Of a stretch of DNA of 64,000 nucleotides, positions 34,613-43,734 are shown piece by piece (the first letter of the stretch is position 1; every line of letters starts with the position of its first letter). The notes beneath the pieces were generated by a model that did not search any database, was not told the DNA's origin, and saw only the letters and a list, made by a program, of their open reading frames with translations. Made by a program: the position numbers and the translations under genes. The stretch lies in assembly GCA_030248215.1 (NCBI GenBank), contig JASANG010004034.1, positions 1 to 64,000 of the forward strand, given 5' to 3'. Source of the stretch: Enoplolaimus lenunculus (taxonomy: Eukaryota; Nematoda; Enoplea; Enoplida; Thoracostomopsidae).

Positions 34613-37600
34613 GTGAGTCATGCTTCGCAAAACCAACAATTGTTAGTCGAGGAACTGCTAGCAAATGAATACAAACGTGAAAATAAAGCTTTCTTTAACA
34701 TACATTAATTTTATACGTTGATGCATGGTTGCTGCTGCGACCACTCCCACAGCAGGTTGAAAAACTCACGTAGCCCAGACAGATAACTTAGATTTGACAG
34801 GGCAACTTATTAAGTCGCGAGTATTTTGATTACTTCCATCGAAAACTAAAGTGAGACCCCGCAATTCGCCGCCTGGTTACTTACCTACTGTTTCTTTTTA
34901 TTGCTATTGAAAGTTTGCAGAACAGTGCGCATCTGATTGGTTGAAATTTTATGCGTCGAAGCCTTCATTGGTTTGATTTTAATTGCGAGAACTTTTCTTT
35001 TGCGCCAATCAAAGCTCGTTATATAATGTGGACGGGTTATTTGGGAATTTCGTATTTCGTCGTGTGTTTTAATTGGCCTGTGCTAGCGGTTGGTTATGCG
35101 CTTTCAGCATCTTTAATCAGTCGAAAAGCTTTAAGCATTGAGAATTTACTGTGTTTTTAGAAACTTCCAAGTTTCAATCGAAATATTGGAATTTCGTTCA
35201 GTGCTATAAGCATATGAATAAGCGATAAAGTGTACAGAATCACGTGTTGTGCACTTCAAAAAAATGGTGAGTGAAATTGACTCCCTCCGAAATAGGCTCT
35301 ACGGGACTACACAAACTGAGTCAAATTCGACTCCGCCAGAGTCAAACGCGCGACGAAGTGAGTCAAATTTGACTCTGGTGGAGTCGAAATTGACTCATTT
35401 TGCGTAGTCCCGTAGAGCCTATTTCGGAGAGAGTCAATTTGACTCATCGTTTTTTGCAGTGTGTGGTTACGTTGCACATTTTACAAATTGAAGTAAACGT
35501 GTATGATTGATTAGTTGTTTTTTTGAAAACTTATACAATAGCCGATTTAAACTTTCGCAACATTTCCTGATTTTAGTTTGTTACTTTTGCTTATTTTGCG
35601 CTCAGTTTCAGAGTTGAAGCATCTTTAAATTTCCATCACCAACCTTTAAAGACTGCTTAGGTTTAATCAAACAACAAATTGGAGTTTGCACTTCAATTAT
35701 TAGGTTTCTATGCACTTTAAACAGAAGTTTGTGTGCACCGTGGCATAAAACGAAACACATAATTCGGTCATTATGTACTATTTATGGTGTTTTAGTAGCG
35801 AGACTGTGAAGTTTTTACTGTATTACGAAATGAAAAACTTTGTCTAATATTTAACAAAAAATTTCAGACTTCATAATCGTTGATGACATCAAAAACTCAT
35901 TAAACGTTATGTTCAGTTTCCATTAAGAACCGCCGTAATGTATAATTAACCATTGACTCATTGTGACAACTAGCGGCGGATCCAGAAATTACTGACGACG
36001 GGGTGGAGGGGCGGGCGGTGTGGCAAATGTTATGAAACGCAAAAACTGTAAGGTAGAAACCTTGTCATTTTATCACCAAAAAACTTTGTGAGGAGAAAAA
36101 ATTGAAAGGTAGGAACCTTATTTTATCACCAAGAAGAATTTTGATAGGGAAAATTGTACGGTAGAGACCTTCTCATTTATCACAAAAAATGTCTGAGGTA
36201 AAAAGTAAGGACCTTGTCTTTTTTGTAAAACATTTTCTGAGGGAAAAAATTGTAACGTAGGGACCTTACAATTTTATCACAAAAAATTCTGATGGGGGAC
36301 GTACGCCCCCCCGCCCTTCTCTGGATACCCTAGTTCGGCATTTGAAAGGTGTTAAATTTTTTGGTTTACGCTTATTTTTACAAAATCTCGGCAATTTTGT
36401 CCTCAATATTGCATCAAAATTTGAAACAAAAGACACCAAACAAACTTTGAAAAAATATGTAAAATTTTATCACCGAAATGGCCACAACTTCCTGTACAAA
36501 TTGCACCTAATCGGCGGAGCCGGAGGGTGACCTCCGCTTGTACCCTGGCTACTACTGAACTTGTTAATTAGTTAACGTATATTTTGAGACGAGGTCGTTT
36601 CTTGTTAAATTACTGAGCCTAGAACGGTCGATATAGCTTCTAAACCTATTAACGATATACACCATTATAAAAATGCTTGATAATTTTTTAAAGTTTGTGT
36701 ATTAATCGGCTGGTGTCCAATGATTGGTCCGCCTGCTAAACATCATGTTGGCCACCGGCCGACTGGCCAGCCAGTAAAAAAGTGTTTTAATAGCACACTA
36801 TAGCTAACACACTTCTTTATAAAATTTTCAGTTGATCGGAAAAAGGTTACCGTCTACGTATGCACTCAAACAGGCAAAACATGCGAAAGTTGTAAGAAGT
36901 CACAGTGTCCTGCCGATATTCCACAATTTACTTCGCAAATTGAGTGCAATGACGAATGCAGTGTTAGTAAGTAGATAAAACACATAATAAGCTACCGCTT
37001 TAAACACGGTACGTGGTGTTATATAGGCTTAAGTTTGGGTTTAAGGAAACGTTTAGCTTAAGTATAGGCAATGATTTTTCTAAAGCCAAGCCTAATCGTA
37101 CAGAGTGGGAACGTTTATATGAACGTTATAAATGCCATCAGTCAAAAATTAGCAATTATATATACTTTGCACTTTAAGACGTCTCTAGAAGCGAATGCTG
37201 TATTAAACTAAAACAGCTGGCCATGTCTAAATCACTCATAAAGTAGCTGTTTTAAACTTAAAATTTGACATATTACCAAAACTGGCTTAACTTTGGCACT
37301 AAAATTGGCACTCGACCATTAGCAACACTCAAACATGTTAATAGTTTTACATGTTTGGCTGCTTTCTAAGAGATTAATAAACGATATGGTTGATTATCTT
37401 TCATTATTCGTTCAAATTACGTGTCCAAAAACTATGCTTTAAAATAATTGATCGTAACCGTAATACCTTAAAAATAAAGAACCTATACATCTGGTGTAAA
37501 AGTGAACAGCAATTCACCTCACGTAAGCAAAACTAAAGCGTCAAAATAATCTTCGATTGAGCGCTCGAACAAAACTTAGCAACAATGATTTATTTTCTAA

Positions 37601-40600
37601 CTTGTGATACTAGGGCGGTGATAAGGGTGTGGGGCGACGGGACGCTGCCCCCGTTGCTCCGAGACGACAAAACTTTTTTGGCTAATTTGTAACTTTCGGT
37701 CGGTATTCTGAAAGCATGTTAAGAAAAATTGTGCTTCGCGCATATCAACTAAGCGCACCTTATTGTTGCGTTTTTAGCGGTAATCAATTGGTTTTCAAAA
37801 TTAACCTTTTAAAAAAATTTCGACTAATTGCAGGATCTTTTCTGATATCCCCAGCAGGGTTTGTCTTAAAATGGTTGGATTTGGAAAATTGTTGCATATT
37901 TGAGATTCTCACAACCTCCCCTGGTCATTCCACGACCGTATTTGAATGTTTGAAAAATTAGATTTTTTATATCTAAGGACCAAGGTCCCCCTGACTCAAA
38001 AATTTTTTGGATACCATTCGACGCAACCGGCTCAGCTGATTCCAACAGTGTTAAATTTTTTGCAGTGAAACTGCTGGTTAACGGGTTATGGTCAAATAAC
38101 TGATTTGGCACCGTTCCAAATCGTTGGCAGCGTGCCAAATGAGTTATTTGACCATAACTCGTTAGCCAACACAGTTGGACTCAGCTTCACAAGCTGCTTC
38201 GAATGATGTGTACTTTGTCTAACTGTTTAACAAAAAATTTCTGGGTGCCAAAGAATGACTTTGAGACGTTAAAAAATCACATTTTTCAAAAATTCAAATG
38301 TGGTCATGGATTGACTAGATGGTCAGTGTTACTTTAAGAGGCGTAACAGTAATTTATGCGTGATTCTAAGCCTAAGCCTAAGCAAAAAAATGTAATCTAG
38401 AATCCAAACCTACTCTTTTATAGACCCACCAGAAACCTGGACGCCCGTTAAAGTAACATGGGCTGACTAGATTATGTTATGAGAAGCACAAGTATGACCA
38501 AAATTTCAAAATCCAACAATTTTTGGGCAAGCGCAGGCTGGAAGAATAACCGAACAGACCCAAAAAATTGACCAGGTGCCGCTCCCTTTTAGGTTCTTCA
38601 TTTCACCGCCCCTGTAGTGATAAAAACATGATAACTGCATGCTCGTGCTCTTAGTGCATTGATTTCGCGAGCATTCATCAGCTCTAAATTAATGACAAGC
38701 GCTTTCCACTTGAGAGACAGGAAGACTGATACACTTGTCGACCACGAAGCTTTAGCTTTATGCTTAGAATTACGCTTAGGCTTTGTTTTATGCTTAGACT
38801 TCAATGAGCAGGCGTTTAACATTGGTCGTTCATTATTAAGGTGATCAACCAGATAAAGTGAAATACGAGTGTCGTTATCCAGGCCAGAAATGCCAAACAT
38901 GTATTTTATGGGACACGTGTCCCGCGGATGCTCCATTATTCGACACCGCCGCCGTATGTAATAAGGAATGTGGGTCAGGTAACAAGTCCTTTATTTCCGT
39001 TTTTCTGCTTGTGCCTATACATGTCGTGATGGTCGCTGAATATTTGCCTATATTCATATATTCGGTGCAACAAAGTGAAAAATACGCCAAAATTCTTTTA
39101 AATTTTAAGTATAACTAAACTGTCTAGCAAACAATGTTTCTTTATATCTCAGTACTTTTAGTTTATCGATTATTTTAGGAATCGTGTCAAAAATAGAAAA
39201 GGGTTTCCGCATTTTGGCAAACGTTTAAATAAATGCTAAAGTAGCGTTTTAACTAAATACGTTGAAGGTGTACGCATTAATACAGCTTAATGCAGTGGGG
39301 ATTCATTTCAATGTTTCTCTACTTGCAAAAAAGCTTTTTGAAAGATGTTGTTTGCACCACGAAGTGTTTGAAATAGCGTTTAATTTTCGACACGATTGCT
39401 CATTTTATAGCTGATCAAAATGAGGAAGTTCGGTATGATTGCCGTCGGCCTGGTATGGAATGCGAATCTTGTATTCTGTGGAAAACTTGTCCTGCCGATG
39501 CTCCACTATTCGACAGCGCCAGCGTGTGTAACCGGGAATGTTCACCAAGTAAGGGTTGCGCTATACATGTCCGGCATCGTCCTTCACCCGTCCGGCGTCG
39601 TCCGTCACCATGCGTCAGCCGTACGGCGCCGTCTGCCACCGTCCGTCACTATACGTTATCGTACGAGAGTGATTTACGTACGATAATGCGCGGTGACGGA
39701 CGGCGCCTGCACGGGTAACGGACGGCGCCGTACGGATGACGAACGGCTCCATGCGGGCGACAAACGGCTCCGGACGGTACCATGCGGGTGACAGACGGCG
39801 CCAGACGGCGCAGCACGTCAATGAAAGTATATACGCAACCATAACAGTCCACATGTTTGTCTTGTTCTCCTTGTCCATAGTTATGTATAGCAGGGTACAA
39901 GCGGAGGTCTACCTCCGACCACGTAGAAATTAATCTTCCGGTTCCGGCCGAAATTTCGTCGGAGAGAGCGGTAACTTCGGTAATAAAACGTTTCCAATCG
40001 CATAAAAAGTTGTACCTTTCGACGAATGTATTACTAACTTGGGCCAATTTTGGACGCGTTAACAGCCGTGCTTTCTCAAAAAAGCTTAAATCCAAAATTT
40101 TGGCAACACTTAATATTGATTGTTTGAAATCAGCAAATTCAACATTATTTCGATTACCAAAATTTTGCTTCATTTCCGGGTCCGGCAAAATTTGTGGACC
40201 TCCGCCTGTGGTTTCTTTACCTTCCGTTGCCCCCTGCCATGTTGACTATAGTGATAAGTATATGGTAATTGTTTATATCTGGTATCCGAGTGGTTTGCTG
40301 GAAATATTTTTGTATATTAAGTGTCTACGCAACTGCTAACTTCTTACTAACCTGCAGTATTTCCAGACGTATGCTAACTATAAAGGTGAGGTTGATTTTC
40401 ATTAATTTCACAGGTTAAAAGTTGGAAGGTTAAAAAACTGCAACTTTTAATCAGAAATTAACTCAGCTCAGTATAAAACTTTCTTACTCTACAGACGTGA
40501 ATAACAGGGGGATAGTAATAAGAGATGGAGGTCCCTATTTTAAAGTCTGAATTAAAAGGCGTCTGCATTCCTAATTAGGGCCTGTAAATGGTCAGAGTCT

Positions 40601-41662
40601 AGGGGTGGGTTGAAAAATAAATAACAGATCAACACCGAATGGTATGTGGACAGCTCTCACCAGGAGGAGGGGGTGCACTTTTGAGGGTTCGTATTTAAAT
40701 TGCGATAGCGAGGATATGTGCTTCGCAATTCTTTAAAATACCTAAAAAACACACATTTCCGGACTAGAAAATCCTGTAGAAATAAAAAAATTCGCTCGCT
40801 ACACACGCTTGCAAACGCTAGCAAAAAAACTTAAATGAAATTATCCCCTTCCTAAATGAAACCTTGTCTACGCTTCTGATCTTTGAAGAGCAAACATAAA
40901 TATTAACGACTCCCCTTCTATCTGGATCACGACAGTACGTGCAATTGTAGTTGCTGTTTTAGCCACCGGTAGACAAACGATACCCAAAGGACGAAAATGG
41001 AAATGTCCGGGCAGTGGAAGATGCAGCTGGTGTGAAGGAACTGCGTGTCTGGGAGCGGACAAATTGTATGATTCATTGATATCGTGTGAATCGGCAACAA
41101 ATTGTGGAATTTCAAGTACGTGTGAATTACAAAAATTCAAATTTCGATTTCACAATCACTTAAAAAGCCGAATAAAAGCTACGTGTTCTCAGCTGATTTT
41201 GTTTACAAAATCTTACCCGGAAACTATGAAAACCATTGCAGTAAATTATACGTATGATATTTATTAGCCATCGTCTGAACTAGACGGACCAAGCCTAAAG
41301 CGTTTCAACTCCAGACCGGGTTTCGACCGGACCACAGCATTGAGCGAAACGGACCTATGAAGAATTTTGGCTCAGTCCGCATTCTTTACTCCAAGAAGAA
41401 CAAACTTAATAAAATTGTAACAGCTCTTCAATAATTTTCGTGGCGGCAAAAAAATTGTTGTTGCCTGGAGAACGAAAGCTGACAGCCATAAAATATCAAC
41501 ATAAAACTGAACTTTTTCTTTGTTTTTTTTTCAGCTGGAAGCGTTGGTTCTGGTTGGAGATGCCGGTTAAATGTTGGACAGTGTTTTCCTTGCCTTGGTT
41601 TGCGCTGCCCATTTGCATTTGCTCAAAAGAACGCATGTGATGCCAGCTGTAGATTTCGATGA
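34460..41662 (+). CDS. Gene B: secreted six-module cysteine protein
   Basis: Six plus-strand exons join in frame through phase-1 introns: 34460-34612 (a), 36832-36966 (b), 38841-38978 (c), 39411-39548 (c), 40951-41115 (d) and 41535-41662 (e, with stop). They total 857 nt, 3n+2, as needed after an unseen phase-1 ATG exon. The first visible exon starts inside a signal peptide (AVFLASNVQAQD), so the product is secreted. All six modules keep six cysteines. Four of the exon types have clear partners in the minus-strand C cluster. The two c exons are neighbours by duplication. Function is not known; repeated disulphide modules suggest a stable extracellular protein. Confidence 0.78.
34613..35251. 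other. Intron of gene B
   Basis: No additional exon or repeat recognised; a 69-codon + frame at 34951 has no motif. Confidence 0.3.
35252..35461. mobile_element. Palindromic MITE, 210 bp
   Basis: It begins CACTTCAAAAAAATGGTGAG and ends with the reverse complement of CACTGCAAAAAACGATGAG. The arms continue inward with GACTC..CCGAAATAGG and GGCTCTACGGGACTAC on both sides, so almost the whole element folds on itself; GAGTCAAATTTGACTC words fill the centre. TGTG flanks both ends, a possible 4-bp target duplication. It sits in the first intron of gene B. Confidence 0.8.
35985..36330. repeat. Degenerate ~60-bp tandem repeats inside a possible element
   Basis: About five diverged units share GTA(A/G)GGACCTT..TTTATCACAAAAAA..TGAGG (36045-36295). 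The outer ends CTAGCGGCGGATCCAGA and (reversed) CTAGGGTATCCAGA are inverted, so this may be a small hAT-like element; no target duplication was clear. Confidence 0.5.
36832..36966 (+). CDS. Gene B exon, type b module
   Basis: The acceptor is AAAATTTTCAG and the donor GTAAGT, phase 1 at both ends, 135 nt. It reads DRKKVTVYVCTQTGKTCESC, then KKSQCPADIPQF..EC and NDEC. It pairs with 24413-24550, one codon shorter. Confidence 0.9.
36967..37914. other. Intron of gene B
   Basis: A worn MITE family A piece lies near 37020-37110 (GGCTTAAG, GCTTAAGTATAGGC). No exon seen. Confidence 0.3.
37915..38320. mobile_element. Foldback element
   Basis: The centre GGTTATGGTCAAATAACT.. is followed by its inverted copy ..AGTTATTTGACCATAACTCG (38087-38160). 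Looser inverted matches extend about 190 bp on both sides (for example CATTTGAATTTTTGAAAAATG-like words and the GGTGCCAAA/TTTGGCACC pair). Confidence 0.6.
38321..38463 (+). mobile_element. MITE family A, full copy with exact 9-bp TSD
   Basis: The ends are GGTCAGTGTTACTTTAAGAG and GTTAAAGTAACATGGGC. The flanks TGACTAGAT (38312-38320 and 38464-38472) are identical. This is the clearest evidence for 9-bp target duplication in this family. Confidence 0.9.
38464..38840. other. Intron of gene B
   Basis: A short GCTTAG-rich piece lies near 38745-38800. Nothing else recognised. Confidence 0.3.
38841..38978 (+). CDS. Gene B exon, type c module, first copy
   Basis: The acceptor is CATTATTAAG and the donor GTAACA, phase 1 at both ends, 138 nt. 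It reads DQPDKVKYECRYPGQKCQTC, then ILWDTCPADAPLFDTAAVC and NKEC. Spacing C-x6-C-x2-C-x5-C-x12-C-x3-C. The acceptor lacks a strong pyrimidine tract, but alignment with the next exon fixes the border. Confidence 0.87.
39411..39548 (+). CDS. Gene B exon, type c module, second copy
   Basis: The acceptor is CATTTTATAG and the donor GTAAGG, phase 1 at both ends, 138 nt. It reads DQNEEVRYDCRRPGMECESC, then ILWKTCPADAPLFDSASVC and NREC. It is a close sister of the previous exon. Confidence 0.9.
39569..39815. repeat. GC-rich hairpin and short-repeat cluster
   Basis: Words such as CCGTCCGTCAC, GACGGACGGCGCC and ATGCGGGTGAC recur in both orientations around a central palindrome TTATCGTACG..CGTACGATAA. 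The block starts about 20 bp after the exon at 39411 and recurs in short form at 24720-24830. Confidence 0.7.
39816..40950. other. Intron of gene B
   Basis: Around 39890-40210 sequence with GGTACAAGCGGAGGTCTACCTCCG, ATTTCGTCGGAG and CCGGGTCCGGCAAAATTTGTGG resembles 11295-11420, so a dispersed repeat is likely. No additional exon found. Confidence 0.35.
40951..41115 (+). CDS. Gene B exon, type d module
   Basis: The acceptor is TGCAATTGTAG and the donor GTACGT, phase 1 at both ends, 165 nt. It reads GRKWKCPGSGRCSWCEGTAC, then LGADKLYDSLISC and ESATNC. It shares length and core with the triplicated minus-strand exons. After the fourth cysteine it mixes features of copies 1 and 2 (ADKLY as copy 2, ISC as copy 1), as gene conversion could produce. 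Confidence 0.9.
41535..41662 (+). CDS. Gene B terminal exon (type e module)
   Basis: The acceptor follows a run of T and ends TTTCAG at 41534. The exon reads AGSVGSGWRCRLNVGQCFPC, then LGLRCPFAF, and closes RFR-stop (TGA at 41660-41662). Length 128 nt; spacing as in 10204 and 21586. It pairs closely with 10204-10331. Confidence 0.9.
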
Positions 41663-41691
41663 AACATAATTTTGATTGTTTTTCATTCAAA

Positions 41692-41860
41692 AGCTGGCCC
41701 ATGTTACTGTTAAGGCCGTCCCATGGTTCAGATTTTAGACTATATTTTTTGTTTAGGCTTAGGCTTACGCTTAGGCTCAATTTTATAGTTTTTAAATTGT
41801 TAGGCTTTGGCTTAGGTATGCACTTTTAATCTACTTATACGGCCTAAAAGTAAATATTTG
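41692..41860 (-). mobile_element. MITE family A, one worn end
   Basis: It starts GCCCATGTTACTGTTAAGGC and holds GGCTTAGGCTTACGCTTAGG. The other end (CGGCCTAAAAGTAAATA) is decayed, so no target duplication is readable. It lies just after the stop of gene B, at the place where the element at 10001 lies for gene C3. Confidence 0.65.
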
Positions 41861-43585
41861 TTTTTAGAGTGCTAATAAATGTCGCAGCAAATGGAGCAAC
41901 GCTCACAATTAGTGACTCTTTCTATAACAAGAATAAGGCGAAGCCTATGCTTGCAAAACTTGAAACAGCTAGTAAAAAATTCATTTTCCGCTGTGCTGGA
42001 TATTATTTCGACTATACTTCTTTAAAAGAGTTATCTTTTAGCTGAAAGCCTTTCAGAACCCTTGGCACAGCGCGAACCAGATCAAAATGTTTGCACTATT
42101 TTCAGAGTGTTTGTGACCAGCTGTGGATTTCTTTTTCATTACTGTGCAAACGAAAACCCCCAAATTCTCACAGTAAATTTTTTCTCACCACTATTTCTAC
42201 CAATGAATGCTTGTTTCACAGCCTGATTACAAGAATCAATACCAGTCTTACTATTTTGTCTAACATTATTAAAACAATATATACGACAAAAAGAGTTACT
42301 CATGAGAATAAACCCGACTGCACTAGGGGCGCTATATTTTGCTGTGTCGCACACCGCCGCTCGATAAGTATAGCACAATCCTGATGTTCAAAAATACTAT
42401 TCATTTCGCCACAGTATTATAAATGACTGGCAAACCATAACAATTTTCGTATTTTAGTTTTTGCAGCACATTTTCGTTCTGTGTAAAAATGGTCAATTTT
42501 TACCTATGATGAATAATTTTCTAATTAATCTGACATGAACTTTCATGCCAGAATTGAAACATCTGCTGGAGTGAGGCGTTTACCATCAACAGTCAGCTAT
42601 AGGCCGTTTCCGGTCGATCCCAAAGGTGCCGTCACGTCCTGCGGTGATTACGCTCGAGACTGAGGGATTCTAACGTCTTGTAGAGATTTTGTACTGCATG
42701 CACACGTAATAATAGTTATACATTGTGCGTTGTACACTATTTCACTTACACCTGAGTTGCTTATAGTCATCTCTATGCAAGAAAGAGTTAAATTTGATAT
42801 TTGCGAAGCCCCGGGGGCAAATCAGATTAAATATTTAGTCCACAAAGTTCTACAATGTGTACCACCATTAGCGGAACCAGTGCGGTCGCGGCATGTGCAC
42901 CCCATTAGAAAATGTACAGTGATAAAATGGTCAGGTCCATCACTACCATACAATTTTTTCTTCCGAGAAAATGGTGATAAAATGATATGATCCCTAATTC
43001 GCAAATTTTGCGTTTCACATTTGCAAGTCCTCCCACGTCAGAAATTTTTGAATCCGCCTCTTTGGTTTGACGTTTTTATTGTGAAGTTGAAAAACATTGG
43101 TCAGTTTGGAACATAAGCAAACATATACATGAGCAACATGAAATTAAAATAAAACTGTGTTGCATAGCAGCAAGACTGGACTATCGCTTGTGTGGCTCTG
43201 ATTATCGCCTGATTTTTGTCAAAAGGTTACTCTTACACAATTCGTGGCCTGATAATTCGTTGATCGACAACTTGTAAACCGATATACTTTCAACCTTGAC
43301 ATCTGGTCGAACCTATAACTTGCCGCCCGTCTTCTATAAGAAACGTCGGGGCAACAAATTGTCGGAGTCGGTGAAATGTCGGCGATGGGCTGACGGTCGA
43401 GGAATTATCGTATATTTATAAAATATATATGCGCACTAATTATTGCAGCGATTGCGTCATGCCTGTGATTGTGGTTTCCTCTCGCAGGACAGTTCGAACT
43501 ATACACGGACTTTCGCGAAAATGGAAACTACATGTGGGTGCCGGTAGCTAGGTAATGTATATCTTGAGCCTTTGGTAACATGGGT
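41861..43585. other. Intergenic between genes B and A
   Basis: Convergent 3' ends of B (+) and A (-). AT-rich; frames at 42091 and 42730 have no motif. Confidence 0.35.
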
Positions 43586-43591
43586 TTTAAT
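43586..43591 (-). terminator. Possible poly(A) signal of gene A (ATTAAA)
   Basis: ATTAAA on the minus strand lies about 25 nt beyond the TAG of gene A. It is a common variant of AATAAA. No canonical AATAAA is closer. Confidence 0.4.
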
Positions 43592-43615
43592 AGAATGCAA
43601 CAAAAATATTTTTTT

Positions 43616-43734
43616 CTAACAGTTTCGCCGGCATTCATCTTGCATTTTGTAGACTCCTCCATCAGGCGCACACGTCTGCCACAGTTTACACTGTTTACAC
43701 GGCTGTCCACGGCTCAGACATTGAAATCGGTCAT
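43616..43734 (-). CDS. Gene A exon 7, terminal module
   Basis: The acceptor is ATATTTACAG. The exon reads DDRFQCLSRGQPCKQC, then KLWQTCAPDGGVYKMQDEC and RRNC, directly followed by TAG. Spacing C-x6-C-x2-C-x5-C-x12-C-x3-C. The first base of the first codon comes from exon 6. Confidence 0.9.
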
